Source: Bacillota bacterium
GTDB taxonomy: Bacteria > Bacillota > Clostridia > Oscillospirales > Oscillospiraceae
Length of the DNA: 50,627 nt
Assembly (NCBI GenBank): GCA_021770445.1
Contig: JAETQY010000016.1
Coordinates: 1-50,627, forward strand
Direction: 5' to 3'
Made by a program: the position numbers and the translations under genes. Numbering within the stretch: position 1 is the first letter of the stretch; every line of letters begins with the position of its first letter. Below, piece by piece: positions 1 to 7,147 of the stretch. The notes below the pieces were generated by a model. The model searched no databases, was not told the DNA's origin, and worked only from the letters and a program-made list of their open reading frames with translations.

Positions 1-3
1 ATA

Positions 4-90
4 TGGTGCCGGAGACCGGGGTCGAACCGGCACGGGATCACTCCCACGGGATTTTAAGTCCCGGGCGTCTGCCAATTCCGCCACTCCGGC
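4..90 (-). tRNA. tRNA-Leu (anticodon UAA)
   Basis: Read on the minus strand, a 7-bp acceptor stem GCCGGAG pairs with CTCCGGC, followed by discriminator A and an encoded CCA (positions 4-6). The anticodon loop CTTAAAA gives anticodon UAA, which reads UUA leucine codons. A long variable arm (GTGGGAGTGATCCCGT region) is present, as expected for a class II tRNA, and the T arm carries GTTCGACCC. The gene points out of the window and away from the sialic-acid locus. Confidence 0.96.
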
Positions 91-121
91 ATGGGTGGCT
101 TCCGGTCTTAGATGCTTAAAT

Positions 122-150
122 AAGATACCATAGAACAGGTGCTTTGTCAA
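122..150 (-). promoter_or_regulatory. Promoter of tRNA-Leu
   Basis: On the minus strand TTGACA (145-150) is followed after 17 bp by TATCTT (122-127), about 30 bp upstream of the tRNA 5' end. The -35 is perfect and the spacing ideal for the housekeeping sigma factor. Confidence 0.7.
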
Positions 151-204
151 GAAGAATTTTGGCGAGGGCAAATGCCGACCTGGCGGGAGTTGACGCTGAT
201 ATAG

Positions 205-232
205 TTGTACGCAGACGTACACATATTATACG
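205..232 (+). promoter_or_regulatory. Possible promoter with inverted repeat ahead of small ORF
   Basis: TGTACG-caga-CGTACA (206-221) is a perfect 6-bp inverted repeat. It overlaps a weak -35-like TTGTAC (205-210), which is 16 bp from TATACG (227-232). More TGTACA-type words follow at 252-257 and near 269-274. The arrangement resembles an operator over a promoter, but the -35/-10 match is modest and no regulator is identified. Confidence 0.35.
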
Positions 233-287
233 GTGCGGCGCATATACTGATATGTACATCAAAAATCTGTACAAGGGAGGAACGAAT

Positions 288-401
288 ATGAACAGCAGCA
301 AGGCCGTGCCACTGGGGCCCCCTGATCTCCCCGTGCCGGGCGGACCTGATTTGGACGATCTGATTTTTCAGGATGAGAGCTGGCTGGCCAGCGACCGATA
401 A
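288..401 (+). CDS. Small ORF, 37 residues, unknown function
   Basis: An ATG at 288 lies 7 nt after a good AAGGGAGG Shine-Dalgarno, and the 37-codon frame ends in TAA that runs straight into a rho-independent terminator. The peptide is proline/glycine-rich in the middle (PLGPPDLPVPGGPDLDD) and acidic towards the C-terminus (LIFQDESW). It has no membrane segment, signal peptide or cysteine. I do not recognise a family. The dedicated ribosome site and terminator are the only evidence that it is translated. It could be a leader peptide or a short independent protein; it is separate from the kinase gene downstream, which has its own promoter. Confidence 0.45.
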   Translation: MNSSKAVPLGPPDLPVPGGPDLDDLIFQDESWLASDR

Positions 402-430
402 AAGGCATCTCTCCACTGGAGATGTCTTTT
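401..430 (+). terminator. Rho-independent terminator after small ORF
   Basis: AAAGGCATCTC (401-411) pairs with GAGATGTCTTT (419-429), with one G-U pair and a 7-nt loop, followed by TTATTTTG. It overlaps the stop codon of the 37-codon ORF. Confidence 0.75.
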
Positions 431-468
431 ATTTTGTTATTTGGACCGGTATGACCGGGGAGAGGGGA

Positions 469-497
469 TTGCATACTGCACAAATTTATGGTACAAT
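469..497 (+). promoter_or_regulatory. Promoter of the ROK-AGE-rpiR operon
   Basis: TTGCAT (469-474), 17 bp, TACAAT (492-497). It lies 55 bp upstream of the kinase start. The spacer begins ACTGCACAAATT; a TGCACAAA word also occurs upstream of the ABC-transporter promoter (near 5525-5533), so it may be part of a shared RpiR operator, which is unproven. Confidence 0.65.
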
Positions 498-552
498 CAT
501 CCTGCGGCAATCTCCCACATACACAAATTCGACAGGACAAAGGAGAATTACT

Positions 553-1932
553 ATGAACAGATTTGGTATCAGCGTGGAGCTGGAACATATCCCCGTTCTG
601 GACCCGGAATTTATGCCCCTGATGCGCTTTAACCACGCTTTTTTGGCGGACGCAAAAAAACCGGTGGGGATTGCTGTGGAGCGGGCGGACGGCCAGATGG
701 CCTCCTGCCACACCTTCATCCACGGCACACCTGAGATGGCCCAGGCCGACCACTACTACATCGAGCGGCTGGTCAAGACCATTTTGTGGATGAAGGGCGG
801 CTTCAAGATCTATGTCAGTGGCGACGAGGGGACATACGAATATCTGAAGTCGGTCTACTGCGCCGGCGGCCAGCAGGAGTTCGACTGGGACTATATGGCC
901 AACGTCTTTGAGCACCCCTTTGAGATTGTCCTAGTGGACAAGATCCCTGAGGCCAAGGACGCTCCCAAGGCCATCGGCGGCCATTTGGAGGGCTGCCGCA
1001 TCGGCTTCGACGCCGGCGGCTCCGACCGGAAGGTGTCCGCCGTCATCGACGGGGAGACCGTCTACTCCGAGGAAGTGGTCTGGTTCCCCAAAATCAATGC
1101 CGATCCCGATTACCACTACGATGGCATCGTAGCCGCCCTCAAGTCCGCTGCTGAGCACATGCCCAAGGTGGATGCGGTGGGCGTCTCCTCCGCCGGCGTG
1201 TTCATCAACAACCGGACCATGAACGCCTCTCTGTTTTTGAAGGTCCCCAAGGAGCTCTATGACAAAAAGGTGAAGGATATCTACATCCGCGCCATCCGGG
1301 ACACCTTCGGCGACGTGCCCTACTGCGTCATCAACGACGGCGACGTGTCCGCCCTGGCCGGGGCTATGAGCCTGAACGACAACAGCGTGCTGGGCATCGC
1401 CATGGGCACCAGCGAGGCGGTGGGCTATGTGGACGAGGAGGGCCGGATTACCGGCTGGCTCAACGAGCTGGCCTTCGTCCCCGTGGACGCCCAGGAGGGC
1501 GCCATGCGGGACGAGTGGAGCGGCGACATCGGCTGCGGCGTGAAATACTTCTCCCAGGACGGCGTTATCAAGCTGGCCCCCCGGGCGGGGATCGAGCTGG
1601 ACGAGAGCCTCAGCCCGGCGGAGAAGCTGAAGGTGGTGCAGAAGCTGATGGCGGAGGACGACCCCCGGGCCGCCAAGGTGTACGAGTCCATCGGCGTCTA
1701 CCTGGGCCACACCCTGGCCTACTACTACGAGCTCTACGGCTGCCGCCATGTGCTGCTGTTGGGCCGGGTGATGAGCGGCAAGGGGGGCGACCTGATTCTG
1801 GACACCGCCAAAAAGGTCCTCGCCGACGAGTACCCCGAGGTGGCGGGCAAGATGGTCCCCGAGCTGCCCGACGAGAAATTCCGCCGGGTGGGCCAGTCCA
1901 TGGCCGCCGCCAGCCTGCCGGAGATCAAATAA
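553..1932 (+). CDS. ROK-like sugar kinase, probable ManNAc kinase of the sialic-acid locus
   Basis: The 459-residue protein starts at the ATG placed 8 nt after AAAGGAG; upstream ATGs in the frame lack a ribosome site. The C-terminal two thirds (about 148-459) is an actin-fold kinase. GFDAGGSDRK (151-160) is the phosphate-1 loop, VSSAGVF follows, and INDGD (Asp262) is at the position of the ROK catalytic aspartate. The usual ROK zinc motif (CxCGxxGCxE) is absent. The first ~147 residues form an extra domain I cannot assign. It sits 15 bp before an N-acylglucosamine 2-epimerase and in the same locus as NanA and YhcH, so phosphorylation of N-acetylmannosamine is the likely role. This is inferred from context; N-acetylglucosamine is a possible alternative substrate after epimerisation. 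Confidence 0.75.
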   Translation: MNRFGISVELEHIPVLDPEFMPLMRFNHAFLADAKKPVGIAVERADGQMASCHTFIHGTPEMAQADHYYIERLVKTILWMKGGFKIYVSGDEGTYEYLKSVYCAGGQQEFDWDYMANVFEHPFEIVLVDKIPEAKDAPKAIGGHLEGCRIGFDAGGSDRKVSAVIDGETVYSEEVVWFPKINADPDYHYDGIVAALKSAAEHMPKVDAVGVSSAGVFINNRTMNASLFLKVPKELYDKKVKDIYIRAIRDTFGDVPYCVINDGDVSALAGAMSLNDNSVLGIAMGTSEAVGYVDEEGRITGWLNELAFVPVDAQEGAMRDEWSGDIGCGVKYFSQDGVIKLAPRAGIELDESLSPAEKLKVVQKLMAEDDPRAAKVYESIGVYLGHTLAYYYELYGCRHVLLLGRVMSGKGGDLILDTAKKVLADEYPEVAGKMVPELPDEKFRRVGQSMAAASLPEIK

Positions 1933-1947
1933 GAAAAGAGGAATATC

Positions 1948-3150
1948 ATGGATAGACAAAAGCTCCAGGACGCCCAGTCCTGGGTGAAGCGTGAGTTAGA
2001 GCGCTCCGCTGCCTTCTGGCTGGAGCACGGTATGGACAAGGAGCACGGCGGGGTGTACACCTGCCTGGACCGGAAGGGTGAGATCTACTCCACCGACAAG
2101 AGCGTGTGGATGCAGGGGCGGTGCGGCTGGATCTACGCCTTCCTGTGCCACAACTACGGCGTGCGCCAGGAATGGCTGGAGGCCTCCAAGAGCTGCCTGG
2201 ACTTCATGGAGAAATACTGTTTCAACCATGCCTGCGGTGACCGGATGTACTTCACCGTCACGGCGGAGGGCAAGCCCCTGCGCCAGCGGCGCTACTACTT
2301 CTCCGAGGCCTTCTGCGCCATCGCCAACGCCGAGTACTACGGCGTCACTGGGGACAAGGCCCGTCTGGAGCGGGCCAGGCAGTGCTACGACCTGTACTGG
2401 GACCTGAGCCAGGGCAAGCCCGATCCGGTGGGCATGGGCCCCAAGACCATCCCGGAGACCCGAACCGGCCGGGCCTTCGGTACTCCCATGATTATCTTGA
2501 ACGTCACCGGCGTGCTGATGCGCACCGACCCTGAGCGGAAGGCCCTCTACGAGGAGCGGGCCCAGAAGTGTGTGGATGATATCTTCCAATACCACGTGAA
2601 GCCTGGGCTGAAGTGCACCCTGGAGAACGTGGACGTGGACGGCTCCCCCCGGTTGTACTACACCGAGGGCCGCACCGTCAACCCTGGCCATGACATCGAG
2701 GGGGTGTGGTTCCTGCTGGAGCACGCCCAGCGCACCGGGGACAAAGAGCTGGTGAACAAGGCGGCCCAGATGTTCGACTGGGCCATCGCCGCCGGCTGGG
2801 ACAAGGAGTACGGCGGGCTGCTCTACTTCACCGACTGCCTGGGCAAGCCCCCCGAGGCCTACGAGCACGACATGAAGCTGTGGTGGCCCCACAACGAAAT
2901 TCTCATCTCCTCCATGATGCTCTATCGGGACACCGGGGATGAGAAGTACCTGGACTGGTTCTACAAGTGCCTGGATTACTGCAAGGCCCACTTTGCCGAC
3001 CCCGAGTACGGCGAGTGGTACGGCTATCTCCGCCGGGACGGTCTGCCCACCATGCCCTCCACCAAGGGCAGCACCTTTAAGGGCCCCTTCCACATGCCCC
3101 GGAGCATGATCCTGGTGGACAAGATGATCGACGAGATCTTGGCGAAATAA
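1948..3150 (+). CDS. N-acylglucosamine 2-epimerase (AGE/RnBP family)
   Basis: The 400-residue protein has the (alpha/alpha)6-barrel composition of the AGE family. It interconverts N-acetylmannosamine and N-acetylglucosamine without phosphorylation. PGHDIEGVW places a histidine at 248 and GPFHMPRSM one at 382, the positions of the catalytic histidine pair described for renin-binding-protein epimerases. WWPHNEILISSMM (about 311-323) is also typical. Length matches the family (about 400). It follows the kinase gene by 15 bp (RBS AAAAGAGG) and precedes rpiR by 15 bp. AGE rather than NanE in a nan locus is known from some gut Bacteroidetes and Firmicutes and implies that the unphosphorylated sugar is handled first. 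Confidence 0.9.
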   Translation: MDRQKLQDAQSWVKRELERSAAFWLEHGMDKEHGGVYTCLDRKGEIYSTDKSVWMQGRCGWIYAFLCHNYGVRQEWLEASKSCLDFMEKYCFNHACGDRMYFTVTAEGKPLRQRRYYFSEAFCAIANAEYYGVTGDKARLERARQCYDLYWDLSQGKPDPVGMGPKTIPETRTGRAFGTPMIILNVTGVLMRTDPERKALYEERAQKCVDDIFQYHVKPGLKCTLENVDVDGSPRLYYTEGRTVNPGHDIEGVWFLLEHAQRTGDKELVNKAAQMFDWAIAAGWDKEYGGLLYFTDCLGKPPEAYEHDMKLWWPHNEILISSMMLYRDTGDEKYLDWFYKCLDYCKAHFADPEYGEWYGYLRRDGLPTMPSTKGSTFKGPFHMPRSMILVDKMIDEILAK

Positions 3151-3165
3151 CAGGGGAGGTGCCCT

Positions 3166-4020
3166 TTGGAGAAGAACATCCTGACCCAAATGCTTCAGGA
3201 ATATGACAGCTTCACCCGCTCCGAGCGGAAGATCGCCGACTATGTGCTGGAACACCAAAAGGAGACCCAGTACATCAGCATCACCGACCTGAGCGCGGAG
3301 TGCGAGGTGGCGGTGTCCACGGTGTCGCTGTTCTGCCGGAAGCTGAGGCTGGCCGGCTTCAACGACTTCAAGCTGGAGCTGGCCCGGGCCGCCCTGCCCG
3401 CCGGGGCCAACGCGAGCCAGCTGGCGGGGGAGGTCCTGCCGGAGGATTCCGCCGGCATTGTCATGGGTAAGGTGCTCCACACCATTCAGGACGAGCTGAA
3501 CAACGCCTACCATATGCTCTCCGAGTCCGCCGTCACCAGAGCGGTGGACCTGCTGCGGGGAGCGGGACAGGTGCTCTGTCTGGGCCAGGGCAACCACTCG
3601 GTGGTGGCTCTGGCGGCCTGGGCCCAGTTCTCCACCACCACCTCCAAGTTCAAGACCATCCAGGATTCCCATATGCAGACGGTGGCCCTGTCTACTCTGG
3701 AAGAGGAGGACGTGGTGCTCTACTTCTCCTACTCCGGGGCCACCCACGAGGTGCTGGAGGCGGCGGAGGTCATCCGGGGCCGGGGGGCGAAGCTGATCCT
3801 GGTGACCCGGTATCTCAACTCCCCAGCCAGCGCCTACGCCGACACGGTGCTGCTGTGTGGGCCCAATGAGCAGCCCTTCCAGTTCGGCTCCTCGGCGGCC
3901 ATTGTGGCCCAGCTCTATGTGGTGGAGGTGCTGCTCAGCGAGTTCATCCGCCGGGACCCGGAGGGGGCGGAGCGCTGCCGTCAGTCGGTGGGCAAGGCGC
4001 TCACCCAGAAATGTGTCTAG
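3166..4020 (+). CDS. RpiR/MurR-family regulator with SIS domain (likely sialic-acid regulator)
   Basis: The 284-residue protein starts at TTG, 6 nt after GGGGAGGT. An N-terminal RpiR helix-turn-helix (residues about 1-75, including VAVSTVSLFCRKL) is followed by a SIS sugar-phosphate-binding domain. VLCLGQGN (about 137) and YFSYSG (about 186-191) are the SIS strand-loop motifs. It is the last gene of the ROK-AGE operon and is followed by a strong terminator. In other Firmicutes RpiR proteins repress nan genes and respond to ManNAc-6-phosphate or related metabolites. That role here is inferred from the neighbours. Its targets are probably the promoters at 469-497 and 5597-5625. Confidence 0.88.
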   Translation: MEKNILTQMLQEYDSFTRSERKIADYVLEHQKETQYISITDLSAECEVAVSTVSLFCRKLRLAGFNDFKLELARAALPAGANASQLAGEVLPEDSAGIVMGKVLHTIQDELNNAYHMLSESAVTRAVDLLRGAGQVLCLGQGNHSVVALAAWAQFSTTTSKFKTIQDSHMQTVALSTLEEEDVVLYFSYSGATHEVLEAAEVIRGRGAKLILVTRYLNSPASAYADTVLLCGPNEQPFQFGSSAAIVAQLYVVEVLLSEFIRRDPEGAERCRQSVGKALTQKCV

Positions 4021-4025
4021 GCTTC

Positions 4026-4058
4026 GGTTTCGCCGCCTGCTGGCGGCGAAACCCTTTT
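4026..4058 (+). terminator. Terminator after rpiR, overlapping next ribosome site
   Basis: GGTTTCGCCGCC (4026-4037) and GGCGGCGAAACC (4042-4053) form a perfect 12-bp stem with loop TGCT, followed by CTTTT. The T-tract runs into TTGGAGG, the ribosome site of the DUF624 gene, so read-through would be needed to express that gene from the upstream promoter. Confidence 0.9.
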
Positions 4059-4068
4059 GGAGGACCTT

Positions 4069-4701
4069 ATGGGAGATTTTTTCAACCCGGAAAAGGGAAT
4101 ATGGGTCTGGATATCCACCCTGGTGGACGTGGCCGGACTGTCGCTGCTGTGGCTTCTACTCTGCCTGCCGCTGATTACCGCCGGCCCGGCCACGGCGGCG
4201 CTGTACTACACCGTGGTCAAGTACGTCCGGGGGCGGGAGAGCGGGGCCTTTGGGGCCTATCTGCGCTCCTTCCGGGATAACCTCAAGACCGGCCTGAAGG
4301 CGGACCTGATCGTCCTGCCGGCGGTGGTTCTGCTGCTGCTCCTGCACCACATCACCCGCTGGTACGGGACGAGGGACGGGGGAGCGCTCTACATCCTATA
4401 TGTGGCCCAGTACATCTTCCTGATGCTGCCGGCGGGGATGCTGTGCTGGCTGTTCCCTCTGCTGGGGCGGTTTGAGTACGGGGTGGGAGGGCTGTTCCGC
4501 ACGGCCTTCCAGCTCACCATCGCCCACCTGCCCAGCACGGTGGTGATCGTCCTGCTCACCGTCCAGTCCGCTGTATTCTGTATCGAGCGGTGGTGGCCGG
4601 TGCTGTTCATGCCCTCGGCGGCCATGCTGCTGGTCTCCCTGTTCACCGAACGGGTCTTTCAGAAATACGCCCCTGAGCTGGCACCCGGGGAGGAGGAATG
4701 A
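4069..4701 (+). CDS. DUF624 (YesL-like) integral membrane protein
   Basis: The 210-residue protein starts at the ATG 5 nt after TTGGAGG. About five hydrophobic segments are visible: near residues 22-45 (after FNPEKGIWVWISTLVDVAG), 80-100, 109-130, 150-170 and 176-195. YYTVVKYVRGRESGAFGAYLR in the first third is characteristic of the DUF624/YesL family (written here as the pattern YYTxVKYVRG plus a following arginine). YesL-type proteins accompany sugar ABC transporters in Firmicutes, and their biochemical role is not settled. Here the gene lies between rpiR and the importer of the sialic-acid locus. No enzymatic motif is visible. Confidence 0.8.
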   Translation: MGDFFNPEKGIWVWISTLVDVAGLSLLWLLLCLPLITAGPATAALYYTVVKYVRGRESGAFGAYLRSFRDNLKTGLKADLIVLPAVVLLLLLHHITRWYGTRDGGALYILYVAQYIFLMLPAGMLCWLFPLLGRFEYGVGGLFRTAFQLTIAHLPSTVVIVLLTVQSAVFCIERWWPVLFMPSAAMLLVSLFTERVFQKYAPELAPGEEE

Positions 4702-4706
4702 AAAAC

Positions 4707-4728
4707 GCCGGAGCGATCTCGCTCCGGC
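4707..4728 (-). terminator. Terminator between DUF624 gene and SGNH hydrolase
   Basis: GCCGGAGCG-atct-CGCTCCGGC is a 9-bp stem. On the minus strand it is followed by GTTTTTC, so it best serves the SGNH hydrolase gene. On the plus strand the tail is not T-rich. Confidence 0.75.
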
Positions 4729-4742
4729 CGTAGTTCGTTTGG

Positions 4743-5396
4743 TCAGGGCAGCAGCTCCGGCACCTTCTCTGCCAGCATTGCCGCCAACTGGGCGTGGCCC
4801 TTTTTGGTCAGGTGCATGCCGTCCACCCGGTTGAATTCACACGACCCCGCGTCTAGGTAGTGGGCCCCCACCAGCTGGGCGGTCTTTTCGTAGTACGAGG
4901 GCAGCTCCCGGGATTTCTCCAGGCAGCCCTTACCCATGGGCACACCGCACTCGGCCTGCTCCATCTCCGGACGGATGGGGGGTGGGCAGACGATAAGGAT
5001 GTTGGGGGCGTGGTCCCCCCAGCAGTCCACGCTTTGGGCCTTGCGCACCAGCCGCTCCATGCCGATGGCGATGCAGGAGGCGTTGACCCCCAGCCGCTCC
5101 TTGGTGTCGTTGGTGCCCAGCATGATAATGAGCAGATCGATGACCTCGTGGCTCTTCAGCAGGGAATAGAGCACCGTCAGGGCGTCCATGGTCTCGTGGA
5201 GGGGGTCAGGGAAGACGGTGGTGCGGCCGGACAGGCCCTCCTCCGTCACCAGGAAGTCAGAGCCCAGGGCCCTCTGCAGCAGACAGGTCCAGCGCTCCTC
5301 CTCATTGAAGCGGATCCCGCCGTCGGCGCAGTCGGCAGGGTCGGCGCAGTAGCCGTGGGTGTTGGAGTCTCCCAGACAGAGGATGTGCTTTTTCAT
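4743..5396 (-). CDS. SGNH/GDSL hydrolase, arylesterase-like (possible sialate O-acetylesterase)
   Basis: The 217-residue cytoplasmic protein has no signal peptide. GDSNTHG (residues 8-14) is block I with the nucleophilic serine, LGTNDT is block III, and DGMHLTKKGH is block V with the Asp-His pair. SGRTT and LIIMLGTNDTKE resemble the octameric arylesterase/acyltransferase family (Mycobacterium smegmatis MsAcT type). The start ATG (MKKHILCLG) follows AAAGGA. It is the only minus-strand gene inside the sialic-acid locus, divergent from the ABC-transporter operon. Removal of O-acetyl groups from imported sialic acids would fit, but the substrate is inferred from position only. Confidence 0.85.
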   Translation of the reverse strand: MKKHILCLGDSNTHGYCADPADCADGGIRFNEEERWTCLLQRALGSDFLVTEEGLSGRTTVFPDPLHETMDALTVLYSLLKSHEVIDLLIIMLGTNDTKERLGVNASCIAIGMERLVRKAQSVDCWGDHAPNILIVCPPPIRPEMEQAECGVPMGKGCLEKSRELPSYYEKTAQLVGAHYLDAGSCEFNRVDGMHLTKKGHAQLAAMLAEKVPELLP

Positions 5397-5528
5397 AGTC
5401 GGTCGCGTCCTTTCCGTTTGTGGCTTATGGGGGTGGATCGGTTCATATATTGTAAGGGTAGCAGAATTTTTTTGTTTGTCAAGGCAAACTGTTTTGAAAT
5501 TTTCCTGTTTGACCGGGACAATTTGCAC

Positions 5529-5549
5529 AAAAATCGAAATTATTTTTGT
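5529..5549 (+). promoter_or_regulatory. Inverted repeat, candidate RpiR operator
   Basis: CAAAAAT-cgaaatt-ATTTTTG has perfect 7-bp arms and lies 48 bp upstream of the -35 of the ABC-transporter operon, within the AT-rich divergent region 5397-5685. The rest of this 289-bp region holds the promoter listed next and nothing else I can name. A divergent promoter for the SGNH gene should lie here, but its boxes are not clear (TACAAT at 5449-5454 on the minus strand has no -35 at good spacing). Confidence 0.4.
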
Positions 5550-5596
5550 TTATTCCACTAAAAATACGGTTTTATCGAAAAGGTTTTTGATTTTGA

Positions 5597-5625
5597 TTGA
5601 CATACCGCCCGTACCCTTGTATAAT
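5597..5625 (+). promoter_or_regulatory. Strong promoter of sialic-acid ABC-transporter operon
   Basis: TTGACA (5597-5602), 17-bp spacer, TATAAT (5620-5625): both boxes are perfect consensus. Such a strong promoter would normally be held by a repressor; the AT-rich inverted repeat upstream and the RpiR gene in the locus fit that idea. Confidence 0.9.
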
Positions 5626-5685
5626 TTATACAGCAAGCCGGGGCTTGCAAACTCACTTTTTTGTGATATTAAAGGAGGATACACA

Positions 5686-7038
5686 ATGAAGATGAAGAAA
5701 CTTATCGCGGGCGCTCTGGCCATGGCCATGGCCCTGTCCCTTGTCGCCTGCGGCAACAAGGACAGCGGAGGTCAGAGCGGGAGCCAGACCCCCCCTCCCA
5801 CCACCGGCAGCCAGAGCGGGAGCCAGACTCCCAGCAGCGGCGGGAATGACCTGAGCGCCAACCTGACCCTGGCCACTTACCCCGTGGGTAAGATGACCGA
5901 TGAAACGGTAATCAAGAACCTGATTGCCGACTTCAACGCCGTGTACCCCAACGTGAAGATTGACGTAATCTACCTGGACTACTCCAACGGCGACCAGACC
6001 GTCAACAGCATGATCGAGGGCAAGAGCGCCCCCGACCTGATCTTTGAGGGTCCCGAGCGCCTGGTGGCCAACTGGGGCGCCAAGGGCCTGATGGTGGACC
6101 TGAAGGACCTGCTCCCCGCCGGCACCTACGATGTCACCTCCGGCTCCTGCACCAACGCCGCCGGCGCCATGTATGAGCTGCCTGTGTGCCAGACCGCTCA
6201 CTGCATGGGCATCAACAAGGACCTCTTCACCCAGGCCGGCGCCATGCAGTACATCAATGAGGACACCCACACCTGGAAGTCCACCGCTGACTTCCTGAAG
6301 GCCGTTGAGGCTGTTGCCGCTATCCATCCCCAGGTGGGCGTGGTGTTCTGCGGCGGCCAGGGCGGCGACCAGGGCAACCGCGCCCTCGTCACCAACATGT
6401 ACGGCGGCCACTACACCAACGATACCTTCACCCGCTATGAGGCCAACTGCCCCGAGAACGTGAAGGCCCTTGAGGCCCTGCGGGATGTGAACGGCATCGA
6501 GTTCGACCCCGGCATCGTGGGCGGCGACGAGATCGGCCTGTTCTGCAACGGCACTCTGGCCATGGCCACCTGCTGGAACGTGGGCGCCGCCCAGAGCGAC
6601 ACCCAGGGCAAGACCGCCAACTTCGAGATCTTCCCCATGGCCTTCCCCACTGAGTCCGGCGATCCCGTCCTCCAGGGCGGCATCTGGGGCTTCGGTATCT
6701 TCAACAACGGCGACGACGCCAAGATCGAGGCTGCCAAGGCCTTTGTCAAGTTCATGACCGAGGACGACGCCCAGTACGCGAAGATCGTGGAGGCCACCGG
6801 CTACTGGCCCACCCGTGAGGTTCCCGGCATGTACGAGGGCAACGAGATCATGACCGAGTACGGCAAGCTGGTTCCCTTCATGGGCCCCTACTATCAGATC
6901 ACTCTGGGCTGGCCCGACGCCCGTACCGCCTGGTGGAACGCGCTGCAGCGCATCGGTGACGGCGGCGACGTGCAGGCCGAGCTGGACCAGTTCGTGGCTG
7001 AGGCCAACGCCGCGGCTGAGGCCGCTGAGGCGGGCTGA
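5686..7038 (+). CDS. ABC transporter substrate-binding lipoprotein (family 1), likely sialic acid
   Basis: The 450-residue lipoprotein begins MKMKKLIAGALAMAMALS and has lipobox LVAC with Cys22, then a glycine/serine/glutamine-rich linker (about 25-50) carrying two copies of SGSQT. The remainder is a cluster-B/D sugar-binding protein (ATYPVGKMTDE near 57; WWNALQRIGDGGDV near the C-terminus). The start is the ATG 5 nt after AAAGGAGG. It is the first gene of an operon with two permeases, YhcH and NanA, an arrangement like the satABC (SAT2) sialic-acid importers of streptococci and Faecalibacterium. Substrate specificity is inferred from those neighbours. Confidence 0.9.
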   Translation: MKMKKLIAGALAMAMALSLVACGNKDSGGQSGSQTPPPTTGSQSGSQTPSSGGNDLSANLTLATYPVGKMTDETVIKNLIADFNAVYPNVKIDVIYLDYSNGDQTVNSMIEGKSAPDLIFEGPERLVANWGAKGLMVDLKDLLPAGTYDVTSGSCTNAAGAMYELPVCQTAHCMGINKDLFTQAGAMQYINEDTHTWKSTADFLKAVEAVAAIHPQVGVVFCGGQGGDQGNRALVTNMYGGHYTNDTFTRYEANCPENVKALEALRDVNGIEFDPGIVGGDEIGLFCNGTLAMATCWNVGAAQSDTQGKTANFEIFPMAFPTESGDPVLQGGIWGFGIFNNGDDAKIEAAKAFVKFMTEDDAQYAKIVEATGYWPTREVPGMYEGNEIMTEYGKLVPFMGPYYQITLGWPDARTAWWNALQRIGDGGDVQAELDQFVAEANAAAEAAEAG

Positions 7039-7071
7039 GACGCAGCGTTCAGCTGAATAAAACGGGTACTA

Positions 7072-7119
7072 TGCGCCCTCCCTGCGTGATAGGCGCGGGG
7101 AGGGCGCACTATTTTATTT
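7072..7119 (+). terminator. Intra-operon attenuator after the binding protein
   Basis: TGCGCCCTCCCTGC (from 7072) pairs with GCGGGGAGGGCGCA (7095-7108) with one mismatch, followed by CTATTTTATTTG. It lies between the binding-protein gene and the first permease. A leaky terminator or stabilising hairpin here would yield more binding protein than permease, as is common in ABC operons. Confidence 0.75.
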
Positions 7120-7147
7120 GGAATTGTGTGAAAGGAGGATACTGACC

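Noticed and set aside
373-552. Earlier start for the ROK-like kinase
   Set aside because: The extension would cross a terminator and the operon promoter; ATG 553 has AAAGGAG at good spacing.
5760-5850. Short repeat AGCGGGAGCCAGAC in the ABC lipoprotein gene, considered as a CRISPR-like or regulatory repeat
   Set aside because: It encodes the duplicated SGSQT of the lipoprotein linker and occurs only twice.
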